DNA from: Gammaproteobacteria bacterium
GTDB lineage: Bacteria; Pseudomonadota; Gammaproteobacteria; DSM-16500
Direction: 5' to 3'
Length of the DNA stretch: 64,000 nucleotides
NCBI GenBank assembly: GCA_031291175.1
Contig: JARLJO010000064.1
Coordinates: 123,919-187,918 of the forward strand
The notes below the pieces were generated by a model. It made no database searches. It worked only from the letters and a program-made list of their open reading frames with translations, and was not told the origin of the DNA. Of the stretch, positions 12,488 through 22,985 are shown one piece after another (position 1 is the stretch's first letter; every line of letters starts with the position of its first letter). Position numbers and translations under genes: made by a program.

Positions 12488-12973
12488 TTATTGGGTTAGC
12501 TCAGGGTACTGACGCACTATCGCATCTAACTCTGTCTTTTTTGCTTTAAAATAGCTGTCTGGCACCTGAGGATTTTCTAAGATTGCTGTTTCAGCCATTG
12601 ATAGTTCAGGCCCTGTGTCGATACCCATCGATGATTCAATTTCGTCAATAATATAAATAAGCTTGCTAGAATGCATTTCATCTTCATTTTTTGCGTATTC
12701 ACCGACACCGGCCGCAAGATCATCAATATAGGTAGCAACGTTCCCTACGCTCTCTATGCGGACAGAAAGAGGCTGGCTTTTATCATTAATTTTATTTCTC
12801 AAAGACATCAACTCACTACAGAAAGCAAAAATTCTCTCGCGCAAGGGATCAATTGGGTCTTTTAATAAAAGCTGTTGATACCGCTCAATGAGCTTTTCCA
12901 AATAATCATTCGCGTGCGAAAAAATGGTCTCAAGTTTTTCTTTTACTTCAGTTATGTTGGCGGCACTAGACAT
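12488..12973 (-). CDS. Hypothetical helical protein, 161 aa
   Basis: A soluble, mostly helical protein with no signal peptide or membrane segment; I recognise no domain. The frame is open to 13051, but the ATG at 12973 (MSSAANITEV) has the ribosome site AAAGGA six bases upstream, whereas the upstream extension has none. A TATAAT -10 element lies at 13011-13016. Just upstream of it are two poorly conserved TTGTA/TTAAT half-sites 11 bp apart, a faint version of the boxes seen in the 47-60 kb island. It stands alone, is followed by an intrinsic terminator, and is transcribed divergently from the effector-like gene at 13242. It could be a small effector or a regulator; there is no direct evidence for either. 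Confidence 0.65.
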   Translation of the reverse strand: MSSAANITEVKEKLETIFSHANDYLEKLIERYQQLLLKDPIDPLRERIFAFCSELMSLRNKINDKSQPLSVRIESVGNVATYIDDLAAGVGEYAKNEDEMHSSKLIYIIDEIESSMGIDTGPELSMAETAILENPQVPDSYFKAKKTELDAIVRQYPELTQ

Positions 12974-13166
12974 ATCTATTCCTTTTGTAAGATTAGCCTG
13001 GACTAATATCATTATAACATTTTTTAAATTAATCCATTTACAAGTATTCACATAAAGAAATCATAGGCTTAGAGCAAGCTCAACAATGATATTCTTTATT
13101 CTATGTCTTTTTTGAATTCTAAAATATCTTACCCTAATCAAATATTATTTAAATAAAGATCATATT

Positions 13167-13196
13167 TTGAGCAAAATTTCATTATCCTTCTATACT
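13167..13196 (+). promoter_or_regulatory. Predicted sigma-70 promoter for the 13242 gene
   Basis: TTGAGC at 13167-13172 and TATACT at 13191-13196 are separated by 18 bp. A start about 7 nt downstream would give a leader of about 40 nt carrying the AGGAGG ribosome site at 13226-13231. No 11-bp-spaced TTAA pair is present here, unlike the units of the 47-60 kb island. Confidence 0.55.
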
Positions 13197-13241
13197 TAGA
13201 ATTAGGGAAGAATTGCGAAGACAGCAGGAGGTATTGGCGTT

Positions 13242-15461
13242 GTGGTTGACTTAAAATCTGTAATCGAAACGGGGATAATGCCTACCAACGAAGAGGAACT
13301 AAAAGCTTCTCTTGGCGTTGCCTATTGGAATCTTCAAAACATACTTCATTCGAAAAATTCAAGCTCAAAGGCTAATGCAATCAAAGCACTCGGTATGGCA
13401 TTTGAAGATTCGCATGCTATCTACCAAGCTGCTCTCTGCTATTGCATCGCAAGCACCTTCAATGATTTAGAAGCCTATACACAATTAATCCGCCTAATAA
13501 AACAAAATCATGCAGCACCGAACCACGGAGACCCACTTGTCAATGATGTGCCTATTCAATTATGTGAAACTAAACGAGAAACGCTGAAAGCGAAGATCGC
13601 GTCCACCTCACTCTCTTTTAGTCAGAAACAAAGTCAAACACATCCCGCCAATATCAGATTTAACATGCCTATCCATGAGCATTTTGACGCTGATTTAAAA
13701 CAACTTCTTGTAAAAACAAAAAGTGAAATGACTCTGGCACAAAAGTTAGATTTAATGTATGAAATATTATTAAAAACAACTGCTATCTTAATCCATATTC
13801 AGGCTGACCTTATTCAAACAGAGCATATTAAGGCCATTAGATATTCCGCCAGTCAATTTATTCAAGCCGTATTAGACATACAAGAGGAAGAAAAAATTCC
13901 CGCGTTAATGATGGAGCGCTTAGTCAATCGACGTAATAATCCAGAATTTATTCCTGGCATGAAACCGAATATATCCCCCCTTCCTATGAGCTTTTTGCCA
14001 GAAAAAAGCACCGACAAAACACAAGCGTCCTGGCAAGCCATATCGGAATTAGTCGCAGCCAAACACCAAAGAAAATTTCTGCAAGTGACGAAAGAAGAGA
14101 AAAGCGCGAAAAAAACGACCCCTGATGAACACAGCTATTATCGCGTCATCATTAAAGGCGGTAAATTCTATTATGAATCCAGCATAGAATCATTCCATTT
14201 ATTTGATACTAAACATTACAAGTCGCACGATAAAGAAACCTTTGCAGCCTATACCATTAACACTCACGGTGAAATATCGGCATTTAATTATTATGGGATG
14301 TATGAGGCAAACAAGCCTTTCAATCACGCCAGCATGGTCGCGGGCGCTCCCATTTTTGTAGCGGGTGAAGTTCAAATTAATAACGGCATTTTCAAAAAAT
14401 TAACAGCTCACCACGGCCATTATCAACCTAACATCATTAATATTTATCACACTCTACATTATTTCAAAGAAAAAGGGGTGGATCTGTCACAAGCCATGAT
14501 TTATTTCTTGGAACCCATACCCGCTGAATTAGGCATCACAAATACCCTGAGCTCGTCAGAACATAATCTACCTCACACCTATAAAGCAGATGAACTTTAT
14601 ACAAAACTGCATGAGAAAATAACAAAAGATTTAGAAGATGAAAAAATAGCCGAAAAAATCGCTTTGGTCACTGAGATGACGACCGTGATGGTCAGCAAAC
14701 GAAAAACGGAACTCATGAATCGCATTAGTGAAATTTGTTTTGAATTTCCCCAGTTATCGCGAGAATTACATCCGCTATTACAAAAAGCAGCGCTCATTGA
14801 TGCGGCAGAGCTAGGTGCAGCCAAACAAATATCTAAATTGAATTTGAAATTTTTCCCGATATTTAAAAATCATGCTATAAAATACATAGCAAGCTTAGCA
14901 AACATATCAGCAAAATATCGCATGACCATGCTAAGAGAAAATAACAGAGTCTTGCAAAACTTATTGAAGAAGGCCAACAATATTGATGATGACCCAAACA
15001 ATCAACTCCAAAACAGCGATCTAATTAAAAACTACTATCTCATCGCTATTTCTGAAAACAAAAAAATGAATAAACAGTTAAAAAAACATGTCACTACACT
15101 CATTACGAACTTAGTGATCGATATTAAAAATTGCTTAAAAAAGCCAAAAATAATACTAGGTTTATTTGAAAATGATAAAAATAAGTCTACACTACATTAC
15201 ATCATCGATAATCTGAATGAAGTTTATAATCAAATTAAAAAAATCGACACCAATCAACTAGAAGCCATTATTAAGCTTGACGATTATTTCGATGATTTTA
15301 TCAGTATTGTTGAACAACTTAAAAATGCGGCAAATGAAATAGGCATCGAAGCTTGCGTGAATTCACATTTTGAACTCACGCAGTTGGTTAGATGGTGGGT
15401 TGAAAAACTGCATCATAACGCAAAATTTTTCACAGAAGCGAAAGAATCAAATAGCCACTAA
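13242..15461 (+). CDS. Large effector-like protein with a GHYxP-type domain, function unknown
   Basis: A 739-aa soluble protein starting at GTG 13242, with a strong AGGAGG ribosome site at 13226-13231; the next in-frame ATG (13278) has none. Residues about 340-430 contain [18 protein letters not shown] ... [17 protein letters not shown]. This resembles the HSSF.aG..V..AGe....G.l......SGHY.P stretch known from plant calmodulin-binding (IQ-domain) and some fungal proteins. I make this resemblance from memory and regard it as tentative. The C-terminal third is helical and Lys-rich. The stop overlaps lolD by 15 nt on the opposite strand. Size, A/T-rich coding and isolation in a housekeeping region fit a horizontally acquired host-interaction protein, but this is inference. 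Confidence 0.7.
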   Translation: MVDLKSVIETGIMPTNEEELKASLGVAYWNLQNILHSKNSSSKANAIKALGMAFEDSHAIYQAALCYCIASTFNDLEAYTQLIRLIKQNHAAPNHGDPLVNDVPIQLCETKRETLKAKIASTSLSFSQKQSQTHPANIRFNMPIHEHFDADLKQLLVKTKSEMTLAQKLDLMYEILLKTTAILIHIQADLIQTEHIKAIRYSASQFIQAVLDIQEEEKIPALMMERLVNRRNNPEFIPGMKPNISPLPMSFLPEKSTDKTQASWQAISELVAAKHQRKFLQVTKEEKSAKKTTPDEHSYYRVIIKGGKFYYESSIESFHLFDTKHYKSHDKETFAAYTINTHGEISAFNYYGMYEANKPFNHASMVAGAPIFVAGEVQINNGIFKKLTAHHGHYQPNIINIYHTLHYFKEKGVDLSQAMIYFLEPIPAELGITNTLSSSEHNLPHTYKADELYTKLHEKITKDLEDEKIAEKIALVTEMTTVMVSKRKTELMNRISEICFEFPQLSRELHPLLQKAALIDAAELGAAKQISKLNLKFFPIFKNHAIKYIASLANISAKYRMTMLRENNRVLQNLLKKANNIDDDPNNQLQNSDLIKNYYLIAISENKKMNKQLKKHVTTLITNLVIDIKNCLKKPKIILGLFENDKNKSTLHYIIDNLNEVYNQIKKIDTNQLEAIIKLDDYFDDFISIVEQLKNAANEIGIEACVNSHFELTQLVRWWVEKLHHNAKFFTEAKESNSH

Positions 15462-16142
15462 CGAACCTTCATTAATGCCCAAAATACGCTGAGCTTGTTG
15501 TGCCAGACGCAAATCATGCGTCACGATAATCACACTGGTTTGAAAGGTTTTTTGTAAATCCACAAAAAGCTCAAACACACGCTCAGCATTTTTAGGATCC
15601 AAATTACCCGTCGGTTCATCAGCCAAAACACACAAAGGATCAATCACCAACGCTCGGGCAATAGCAACGCGTTGACGCTCCCCACCCGATAATTCACCAA
15701 TCTTATGTGTCATTCTGTTTTTAAGACCCACCATTTCCAATAAATGCGCCGCTTTCGACTCTGCAATTTTAGGAGAAACACCACGAATCAAGAGTGGCAT
15801 GCACACGTTTTCAATTGCCGTAAACTCAGGCAATAAATGATGAAATTGATAAACAAATCCCAAGAAATGATTTCGAATACTACACCGTTCTTTTTCAGAA
15901 ATATTAGCGAGATTTTTGCCTTTAATCAGCACCTCTCCTGAGGTAGGCTTATCTAACCCACCAAGCAAATGCAGCAAAGTACTTTTGCCTGAACCTGAAT
16001 TCCCCACAACAGCTATCATCTCTGACGGACGCACTTCTAAATCCACATGACGCAAGACATCAATGGTCGATGTACCATCGTGATAACTTTTAGATAAATC
16101 ACGACACTCTAAAATAGGTTGACTGCTGGATAGGTTATTCAT
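15447..16142 (-). CDS. lolD: Lipoprotein-releasing ABC transporter ATPase LolD
   Basis: The ATPase of the LolCDE complex, which extracts outer-membrane lipoproteins from the inner membrane and passes them to LolA. The protein has 231 aa: Walker [10 protein letters not shown] (about 47-55), Q-loop [14 protein letters not shown] signature [15 protein letters not shown], Walker [12 protein letters not shown] and the switch His in VTHDLRLA. The pattern matches the MacB/LolD subfamily. It overlaps the end of lolC by 8 nt, so the two are translationally coupled. It is the last gene of the long minus-strand run. Confidence 0.95.
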   Translation of the reverse strand: MNNLSSSQPILECRDLSKSYHDGTSTIDVLRHVDLEVRPSEMIAVVGNSGSGKSTLLHLLGGLDKPTSGEVLIKGKNLANISEKERCSIRNHFLGFVYQFHHLLPEFTAIENVCMPLLIRGVSPKIAESKAAHLLEMVGLKNRMTHKIGELSGGERQRVAIARALVIDPLCVLADEPTGNLDPKNAERVFELFVDLQKTFQTSVIIVTHDLRLAQQAQRILGINEGSLVAI

Positions 16143-17385
16143 AACGCAAGGCCTCCACTGGCTCGGTTTTAGATGCGCGCCAGGCGGGATAAATTGTCGC
16201 CAGCAAACTTAATCCTAAGGCAGCAATGCTGATACGGAACACATCGTCGGCTTGTAATTCCGATGGCAAGTAATCCACAAAATAAACACTGGAAGATAAG
16301 AATTGCACATGAAAAATATGCTCGATCCAGTTCACAATATCGGTAACATTCAGTGCAAGCGCTATCCCGCCCAAAATACCCAGTAATGTTCCGATAATAC
16401 CGACAGTCGCGCCTTGCACGATAAATATCGTCATAATCGTTCCTGGAGTCGCTCCAATCGTACGAAGAATCGCAATATCCGCTTCTTTTTCATTAACAAC
16501 CATCACTAACGTACAAACCAGGTTAAACACAGCCACTGCAATGATTAAGAGCAGAATAAAAAACATCATGGTCTTTTCAAGACTAATCGCCTGAAAAAAA
16601 GCACCGAACTGTTCAGTCCAATTGGTAATTCTGGCCGTAGGAGTAAGGCTTGCTGCCAAATCAAACGAGACTTGCTTTGCCGCATACACATTTTTGATAT
16701 TCACATGTAAGCCGGTCACAGTCGTGCCCATCTCATACAGTTTCTGCGCATCGGATAAATTGATAAAAGCCAGCATCGTATCAAAACCAAAACCGCTACC
16801 AGCGCGAAATATTCCCGTCACCGTGAAACGCTTCATTCTGGGAATCACGCCCGCAACCGACATTGACATCTGAGGCGTCACGATAGTGACTTTATCCCCC
16901 ACCATGGCTTCCAGTCGATTAGCCAGATCTTCGCCTAAGACAATGCCAAATGATCCTGGAGTAAGATTGTTAAGAGTGCCCTGCACCATTTTACTGGCAA
17001 GCTCGGACATCCTGCCTTCTTTTTCTGGATCGATACCGTTCACCATCGCCGGCTGCACCAAACCAGAACTAGTGAGCAATACTTGACCGCTAACATAAGG
17101 CGCGACAGCGGTCACTGAGGGGACGGATTTCACGATGGATTCTAATTCTTGCCAATTGGTAATCGCATTCGCCACGCTGCCTACAGTAATGGCTGGCACC
17201 ATACTAAATACGCGATTTTTGATTTGACGATCAAAACCATTCATGACCGACAGTACGGTAATTAAAACAATAACACCGAGAGCAATACCGAACATCGACA
17301 TGAGTGAGATAAATGAAATAAAGTGATTACGACGCTTGGCGCGGGTATAGCGCAAGCCAATAAAGAGTGATGCAGGAGTGAACAT
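16135..17385 (-). CDS. lolC: Lipoprotein-releasing permease LolC/LolE
   Basis: Membrane subunit of the lipoprotein-releasing ABC transporter. It has one N-terminal membrane helix (about 25-50), a large periplasmic domain (to about 270) and three C-terminal helices, as in LolC, LolE and MacB-type permeases. A single permease gene is present rather than the lolC-lolE pair of E. coli, so it may act as a homodimer (the LolF arrangement) or have a partner elsewhere. The frame extends to a TTG at 17391; the ATG at 17385 with GGGAA upstream is the better start (416 aa). The 98 bp upstream separate it from tatD. Confidence 0.92.
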   Translation of the reverse strand: MFTPASLFIGLRYTRAKRRNHFISFISLMSMFGIALGVIVLITVLSVMNGFDRQIKNRVFSMVPAITVGSVANAITNWQELESIVKSVPSVTAVAPYVSGQVLLTSSGLVQPAMVNGIDPEKEGRMSELASKMVQGTLNNLTPGSFGIVLGEDLANRLEAMVGDKVTIVTPQMSMSVAGVIPRMKRFTVTGIFRAGSGFGFDTMLAFINLSDAQKLYEMGTTVTGLHVNIKNVYAAKQVSFDLAASLTPTARITNWTEQFGAFFQAISLEKTMMFFILLLIIAVAVFNLVCTLVMVVNEKEADIAILRTIGATPGTIMTIFIVQGATVGIIGTLLGILGGIALALNVTDIVNWIEHIFHVQFLSSSVYFVDYLPSELQADDVFRISIAALGLSLLATIYPAWRASKTEPVEALRYE

Positions 17386-17489
17386 AATCAATTCCCATTA
17401 AATTTTCATACATACTAACTGATTTGGGTGCTAGCCGTCATTAGAGAATCAAACGTGTGCATCAGTTTGTTTATCGTATCTCAACTCAA

Positions 17490-18278
17490 TTAAGCTCTTT
17501 TAGCCGTATTAAATAATGTGAAAAAGTTTTCGCTGGTTTGCTCTGCTAAAACCGCGAGGTCAATACCACGCAACGTTGCAATGTACTCTGCGACATGCCG
17601 CACATACGCAGGTTCATTAGGCTTACCGCGAAATGGAATGGGTGCAAGATACGGTGAATCTGTTTCAATCAATAAGCGATCTAGCGGAACCCGCTTTGCC
17701 ACATCTTGAATTTCCACGGCGCTGCGGAATGTGACAATGCCTGAAATAGAAATATAAAAATTCAAGTCCAATGCCGTTGAAGCAGCTTGCCAATCCTCTG
17801 TAAAACAATGCATCACACCACCCACTTCTGCCGCATTTTCCTCACGTAAAATTCGCAAAGTATCTTCTTTGGCCTGACGAGTGTGTACGATCAATGGTTT
17901 CCCTGTCGCCTTTGCTGCACGAATGTGCTGACGGAAGCGCTCTCGCTGCCACTCAACCTCACCTTGACTGCGGAAATAGTCCAATCCCGTTTCACCAATT
18001 GCCACGATTTTTTCATCTTGCGCCAGCGCGATTAAATCTTCCGCTGTGGGCTCTTTTTCAATGTCTGTCTCGTTAGGATGCAACCCAACGGATGCGCTGA
18101 TATGAGGATAAGCATTTGCAATCTGTAACACGGCTGGGAAATCCGCCAACGTAATACAAACACAAAGCATATGACCCACACTCTGCTTTTTCGCACTTTC
18201 TAGCGCATTTTCTAACTTGCCATCATGCAAAGTTAAATCCAATTGATCTAAATGACAGTGTGAATCAACGAGAAACAT
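17490..18278 (-). CDS. tatD: TatD-family metal-dependent DNase
   Basis: 262 aa. TatD-family TIM-barrel hydrolases are Mg-dependent 3'-5' exonucleases or DNA-repair nucleases. Metal-binding landmarks are visible: DSHCHLDQL near the N-terminus, GETGLDYF, VHTRQA, MHCFT and the C-terminal TDSPYLAP. In E. coli the orthologue ycfH likewise follows holB. It overlaps holB by 14 nt, which suggests translational coupling. Confidence 0.93.
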   Translation of the reverse strand: MFLVDSHCHLDQLDLTLHDGKLENALESAKKQSVGHMLCVCITLADFPAVLQIANAYPHISASVGLHPNETDIEKEPTAEDLIALAQDEKIVAIGETGLDYFRSQGEVEWQRERFRQHIRAAKATGKPLIVHTRQAKEDTLRILREENAAEVGGVMHCFTEDWQAASTALDLNFYISISGIVTFRSAVEIQDVAKRVPLDRLLIETDSPYLAPIPFRGKPNEPAYVRHVAEYIATLRGIDLAVLAEQTSENFFTLFNTAKRA

Positions 18279-19263
18279 AGGTAGCCCAACGTATAAAGAT
18301 ATCTTCCAATAATAACTGCTTATTTAAATTAATGGCAGCGAGGACCATAGCACGCGTTTGCTGCAAATAATCCATTAATGCGAGCAAATTCTTTTTGAGT
18401 AACACCGTACTCATTTTTGCAATTTGTACTGTGTAATCTTGATTGATCAATATCGCTTGATCTTGTGTTAACTGAAAACGCAGCACATCCGTCAACCAGC
18501 TCAATAATAAATCGATGATTTGCAACTGCTCTTTGTCTTGCCATTTGGCCGATAAGGTTAAAGGATCTAGCTGATTCTCACCCAACAAGTGCAGCCCTTG
18601 ATACAAATCTTGGCGCAACACAAACAAATCTTTGTCCATTAAAGCCAATGCTTTTAACGGCGCGCCATCGGCTAATTTTAAAAGCAAACTAAAATCAAAT
18701 GACTTATCAGGCATTGCAGTTTGCAGCCAGTGAATCGCTTCCGTCTCCGATGGTTTGCTAAAAATAATTTTTTGACAACGACTCATAATTGTCGCTGGCA
18801 ACCGCATACCATGATCACTAATTAAAATAATCAAGGTATTCGGCGTAGGCTCTTCTAGCGTTTTTAATAGTGCATTCGCCGCATTCACATTCATGGCTGT
18901 CGCAGGGTTAATGACAACAACGCGAAAACCGCCCTGCATTGTCGTCTCATTAACCACTCTTACCAGCTCACGAATTTGATCAACACTAATGTTTTTTGCT
19001 GATTCTTCCGGCTCAATGAGCACCAAATCAGGATGCGAATTCCCTGCCAATAAATGGCAAGCATGACAACTGCCACACGCATACCCAGCAGCATTTGGAT
19101 TTTTGCATAGCACAGAACCGGCCAATGTCAGCGCAAAATGCTTTTTTCCTAATCCATTAATTCCAACCAAGAGCAAAGCGTGCGCCAAACGATCCATTTT
19201 TCTGGACTGCCAAACTTGGCCCCACTGGGTCACTTGCCAGGGATAAATCGTTTTTTCTAGCAT
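18265..19263 (-). CDS. holB: DNA polymerase III delta' subunit HolB
   Basis: Clamp-loader subunit of the replicative polymerase. The 332-aa protein begins with a AAA+ fold whose Walker A region is degenerate (GINGLGKK), as usual for delta'. It has the zinc-binding cluster C...C..CH.CHLL near residue 60 and the SRC motif (IMSRCQK) that supplies arginine to neighbouring subunits. It lies between tmk (7-nt overlap) and tatD (14-nt overlap), exactly as in E. coli. Confidence 0.95.
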   Translation of the reverse strand: MLEKTIYPWQVTQWGQVWQSRKMDRLAHALLLVGINGLGKKHFALTLAGSVLCKNPNAAGYACGSCHACHLLAGNSHPDLVLIEPEESAKNISVDQIRELVRVVNETTMQGGFRVVVINPATAMNVNAANALLKTLEEPTPNTLIILISDHGMRLPATIMSRCQKIIFSKPSETEAIHWLQTAMPDKSFDFSLLLKLADGAPLKALALMDKDLFVLRQDLYQGLHLLGENQLDPLTLSAKWQDKEQLQIIDLLLSWLTDVLRFQLTQDQAILINQDYTVQIAKMSTVLLKKNLLALMDYLQQTRAMVLAAINLNKQLLLEDIFIRWATYVSR

Positions 19264-19907
19264 GTCTTTTCCAATAGAAGTTTATCTAGTAATGTTTTAA
19301 TTTCAGCATGTACTTCTACTAATGGTTGCGTTGCGTCAATCACAAAAAAACGCTTACTGTCATTGGCTGCGCGCTGCAAATATCCCTCACGCACACGCTC
19401 AAAAAAATCCAGCTTTTCCTGTTCGATTCTATCTTGTGGTCCACGGTTTTTTGCTCGTGTAAGACCAATTGATGGCGGCGCATCCAGCAGGATCGTGGCT
19501 TTCGGATAAGTTTTCACTACCCATTTTTCCAGTGCCGCAATTTGTGAAAGATTGAGGCCTCGCCCCATGCCTTGGTAGGCATAACTCGCATCAGCAAAAC
19601 GATCGCTGATGACCCACATACCTGCTTGCAACGCTGGTTCAATTTTATTAACCACATGTTGTGCGCGTGCCGCGAACATAAGCAGGAGTTCTGCTTCTGG
19701 GGCTAATACCTCTTCAGGATTAGGCGTTAACAAAATCTGTCTGATTTGTTCTGCAATACCTGTGCCACCCGGTTCTCGCGTTACGATAAAATCTTGCGCG
19801 CGCTCCGCTAAATATTTTTGAATAAACTTAACCGCAGTCGACTTACCAACACCTTCTACGCCCTCTATCGTCAAGAAAATACCAGGGTGTTGTGCTTGTG
19901 GTTGCAT
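19257..19907 (-). CDS. tmk: Thymidylate kinase
   Basis: Phosphorylates dTMP to dTDP, an essential step of dTTP synthesis. The 216-aa protein has P-loop EGVEGVGKST (about 15-24), the DR(F/Y) motif in VISDRFADASYAYQG, and a LID region with basic residues (RAKNRGPQDRIE). The length is standard. It lies downstream of mltG by 24 nt and overlaps holB, the conserved order in gammaproteobacteria. Confidence 0.96.
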   Translation of the reverse strand: MQPQAQHPGIFLTIEGVEGVGKSTAVKFIQKYLAERAQDFIVTREPGGTGIAEQIRQILLTPNPEEVLAPEAELLLMFAARAQHVVNKIEPALQAGMWVISDRFADASYAYQGMGRGLNLSQIAALEKWVVKTYPKATILLDAPPSIGLTRAKNRGPQDRIEQEKLDFFERVREGYLQRAANDSKRFFVIDATQPLVEVHAEIKTLLDKLLLEKTC

Positions 19908-19931
19908 AAAATTCCCAGAATAAGTTTGTTA

Positions 19932-21149
19932 TCAAAATAATGGTAGAGCTTCAGGTACACTTTGCAAAAATGAAAACTGATTATTTCTCTGCAAGCGAAA
20001 ATCATGAGTAACAGAAACCGTGCTACTCAGTTTTTCTAATTGATATAAATGATGATTTGAAACAATAGAAAAATCATACGAAGTAGGAGGCAGTAGCTTA
20101 ACAAGATATTTTGTGATTAACTTATCATTAAAAAATCCAGCATGATATATCTTGGCTGCAATCACTGCGGCATAATGTTCCGGCAATGTTTGTGAAAATT
20201 GATGCGTTGCATGATCACCACGCCCTACAAAATAAATATAATTATTCACATCAGGATGCATCACTGCATTAATTGCTTCTTTGCCCGGCATTGAAATAGG
20301 TGTTGGCGGCAAACCTTTATGTAAGTAGGTGTTATAAGGATTATTATCCGCTAAATCGCGCTTATAAATGGTGCCATTATAGCGATCACCAACGCCATAA
20401 ATCACCGTTGGATCAAACTGCAATAACATCCCACTCTTTAAACGATTAATCATGACCCCAACCATCAAAGGTAATTCTTCATGCACTTTGGCTTCTTTTT
20501 CGATAATGGAAGCGGCAATTAATGCTTGATACGGCGTTTGAAAATAAAGATTCGGTGCGCGTGTCTCCCACGCTTTAGCTAATTTAATCTGCATTGCATG
20601 AAATGCACGTTTTAAGATAATAATATCGGATGAATCTCTTACAAAATAATAGGTATCGGGACAAAACTCACCTTCTGAAAAGACGGCAGGTGCACCAATG
20701 TGTTTCATGATATCAGCATCGGTCCAGTTTTTAGTGGTGTGTTGTAGCTCAGTATCTTTATTTAAAGCCTGGCGCAATTGCTTAAAGGTCATGCCTGGCA
20801 CGATGGTAAACGTATGATAGACCATGCCCTTACCCGTCACGATTTGATCTATCATGGTTTTCGGTGTACTGCCCTTTGGAAATAAATATTCTCCCGCCTT
20901 CAAATGATGAGTATCACCACGGTAACGAAAGAGAAGATTAAAAAAGCTAGCGTGAGTAATGAGATGTTGCTGATATAAATCGGTGGAAACCGTCTTGTAA
21001 GAAGCACCGAGTGGCACTCTAAATTTAACGCCTTGCTCCTCGGTGACAAACGATGAATCTAAAAAATTCACCCAGGCAATACCAAACCATGCGCCTGCTG
21101 CGAGAAATAAAATAACCAATATGATACATACGCGTCGTAGTGTAGTCAT
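19932..21149 (-). CDS. mltG: Endolytic murein transglycosylase MltG
   Basis: An inner-membrane lytic transglycosylase that cuts nascent glycan strands and sets their length. It has an N-terminal membrane helix (about 7-26), a LysM-like region and the YceG catalytic domain, with the active-site Glu in the ASIIEKEAKV motif and the later NPYNTY and GLPPTPI segments. The frame reaches 21221, but the ATG at 21149 with AAAGGA just upstream gives the usual short cytoplasmic N-terminus (405 aa). In E. coli pabC lies between fabF and this gene; here that place holds only a hairpin. Confidence 0.93.
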   Translation of the reverse strand: MTTLRRVCIILVILFLAAGAWFGIAWVNFLDSSFVTEEQGVKFRVPLGASYKTVSTDLYQQHLITHASFFNLLFRYRGDTHHLKAGEYLFPKGSTPKTMIDQIVTGKGMVYHTFTIVPGMTFKQLRQALNKDTELQHTTKNWTDADIMKHIGAPAVFSEGEFCPDTYYFVRDSSDIIILKRAFHAMQIKLAKAWETRAPNLYFQTPYQALIAASIIEKEAKVHEELPLMVGVMINRLKSGMLLQFDPTVIYGVGDRYNGTIYKRDLADNNPYNTYLHKGLPPTPISMPGKEAINAVMHPDVNNYIYFVGRGDHATHQFSQTLPEHYAAVIAAKIYHAGFFNDKLITKYLVKLLPPTSYDFSIVSNHHLYQLEKLSSTVSVTHDFRLQRNNQFSFLQSVPEALPLF

Positions 21150-21255
21150 AATTTCCTTTATCCTCGAAACGGCGGTTGAAAACCTCAATGTCATTTCCCA
21201 GCAGCATATAATCCTATTCAAATAGAATTATATACTTGGGCAACTGCTAAAATCC

Positions 21256-21280
21256 CGTCTTTGCGAGCATAGCAAAGACG
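21256..21280 (-). terminator. Hairpin between fabF and mltG (terminator or REP-like)
   Basis: CGTCTTTGC (21256-21264) and GCAAAGACG (21272-21280) form a perfect 9-bp stem with a 7-nt loop, in the gap where pabC would normally lie. A short A/T-rich stretch follows on the minus strand, but without a clear T-run. It could attenuate read-through from fabF into mltG, or be a small REP-type repeat. Confidence 0.5.
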
Positions 21281-21307
21281 AATAGTTTTCTCAGCACCGA
21301 ATTTCGG

Positions 21308-22549
21308 TTATTTTAATTCACGGAACAGTAAAGATCCGTTTGTACCACCAAAACCAAAGGAATTGGAAAGTGCAGCCTTGATACGCATTGGTTGAGGTTG
21401 ATGCGGAACAAAATTTAAATCACATCCCTCACTGGGATTATCTAAATTAATGGTTGGCGGTGCCACCGAATCACGCATCGCTAAAATACAAAATATGGCT
21501 TCAACCGCGCCAGCAGCACCCAATAAGTGGCCGATCATTGATTTGGTTGAACTAACCGCTAATTTGTAAGCATGATCACCAAAGCTCCGCTTGACTGCTA
21601 GCACTTCAAGCTCATCACCCAATGAAGTGGACGTGCCATGTGCATTAATATAATCCACTTGTTCTGGATTCATACCGGCATCTTTCAGTGCATAATTCAT
21701 TGCGTTTGAAGCGCCTAAACCTTCAGGATGCGGTGTCGTGATATGAGATGCGTCCGCACTCATACCGAAACCCACTAATTCAGCATAAATTTTTGCACCA
21801 CGTGCCATCGCATGTTCATAACTTTCAAGGATCAGAATGCCTGCGCCATCCCCTAAAACAAAACCATCACGATCTTTATCCCAGGGACGGCTAGCTTTTT
21901 CTGGTTCATCATTACGGGTCGATAACGCACGCATCGCCGCAAAGCCACTGACACCCAATTTGGTCGTCGCCATTTCAGAACCACCAGCCACCATCACATC
22001 CGCATCGCCATAAGCAATCATGCGAGCAGCAAGACCAATGTTATGCGTACCAGTCGTACACGCCGTGACTACCGCAATATTGGGGCCACGCATGCCATAC
22101 ATAATGGAAAGATTGCCCGCAATCATATTGATGATAGCGCCAGGAATAAAAAAGGGTGAAATTTTACGAGGTCCCGATTCCAGCAAGATAGCCGTTGATT
22201 TTGCAATCATTGGCAAACCACCAATACCAGAGCCTACAGCAAGACCGATACGATCGGCGTTCTCTGGGGTGACTTCAAGGCCTGAGTCTTTGATGGCCTC
22301 AATCGCTGCTGCAATTCCGTATTGAATAAAAGCATCTTTTTTGCGAGCTTCTTTTTCATTCATATAAACTAATGGATCAAAGTTTTTTACGGAACCAGAA
22401 ATCCGGCAATTAATATCCGACGCATCAAATTGGTCGATAAGGGCCACGCCACTCTTGCTTGCAAGGATAGCCTGCCAAGTGTCATCCACGTTCAAACCAA
22501 GGGGTGACACCATCCCTAAACCTGTTACAACTACACGTCGCTTACTCAA
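21308..22549 (-). CDS. fabF: 3-oxoacyl-ACP synthase II FabF
   Basis: Elongating condensing enzyme of type II fatty acid synthesis (malonyl-ACP plus acyl-ACP), important for temperature-dependent unsaturated fatty acid balance. The active-site Cys is at about residue 164 ([10 protein letters not shown]), and the two catalytic His are in [11 protein letters not shown] and [10 protein letters not shown]. The start is most probably TTG at 22549: AAGGAG lies six bases upstream, and the product then begins (M)[12 protein letters not shown], aligning with E. coli FabF. The frame extends to another TTG at 22564 that would sit upstream of that ribosome site. Product 413 aa. Confidence 0.95.
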   Translation of the reverse strand: MSKRRVVVTGLGMVSPLGLNVDDTWQAILASKSGVALIDQFDASDINCRISGSVKNFDPLVYMNEKEARKKDAFIQYGIAAAIEAIKDSGLEVTPENADRIGLAVGSGIGGLPMIAKSTAILLESGPRKISPFFIPGAIINMIAGNLSIMYGMRGPNIAVVTACTTGTHNIGLAARMIAYGDADVMVAGGSEMATTKLGVSGFAAMRALSTRNDEPEKASRPWDKDRDGFVLGDGAGILILESYEHAMARGAKIYAELVGFGMSADASHITTPHPEGLGASNAMNYALKDAGMNPEQVDYINAHGTSTSLGDELEVLAVKRSFGDHAYKLAVSSTKSMIGHLLGAAGAVEAIFCILAMRDSVAPPTINLDNPSEGCDLNFVPHQPQPMRIKAALSNSFGFGGTNGSLLFRELK

Positions 22550-22604
22550 AACCGGCTCCTTCAATCGAAAATAATGTTACAAAGCCTAGCAAAAGTGAGG
22601 TTGA

Positions 22605-22856
22605 TTAACCTTTGCTGTGCGCTTCGTTGTGACCCGTGATGTAATCTACAGCTTGTTGAATAGTTGTGATTTTTTCAGCGTCTTCATCAGGAATTTCTGT
22701 TTCAAATTCTTCTTCTAAAGCCATAACCAATTCGACGGTGTCTAAAGAATCCGCACCCAAATCGTCAACGAATGAAGCATCATTAGTCACTTCTTCTTCT
22801 TTAACGCCTAATTGTTCAACAACGATCTTTTTAACGCGAGCTTCAATAGTACTCAT
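22605..22856 (-). CDS. acpP: Acyl carrier protein
   Basis: The small acidic carrier of fatty acid synthesis. The protein has 83 aa, with the phosphopantetheine attachment motif GADSLD (Ser37) and the acidic helix [15 protein letters not shown]. It is slightly longer than E. coli AcpP (78 aa) at the C-terminus. It lies between fabG (129 bp upstream) and fabF, as in E. coli, where acpP often has its own promoter; the 129-bp gap leaves room for one here. Confidence 0.97.
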   Translation of the reverse strand: MSTIEARVKKIVVEQLGVKEEEVTNDASFVDDLGADSLDTVELVMALEEEFETEIPDEDAEKITTIQQAVDYITGHNEAHSKG

Positions 22857-22985
22857 AATGCATTTTTCCCCTTATCAATAAAACGCTGCTTAATAAAGCA
22901 AATTACAGATCACACTGCGTGTGGTAGTTTATTAGAAATCGCACAAGTTGCAAGCTGAATTTCACCTGAAACCCCTACAATTTGA

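Noticed and set aside
13011..13043. Possible sixth PmrA-like box upstream of the 161-aa gene (minus strand)
   Set aside because: The half-sites (TTGTA and TTAAT) are 11 bp apart, but the first is a poor match and the distance to TATAAT is 12 rather than 11; too weak to call.
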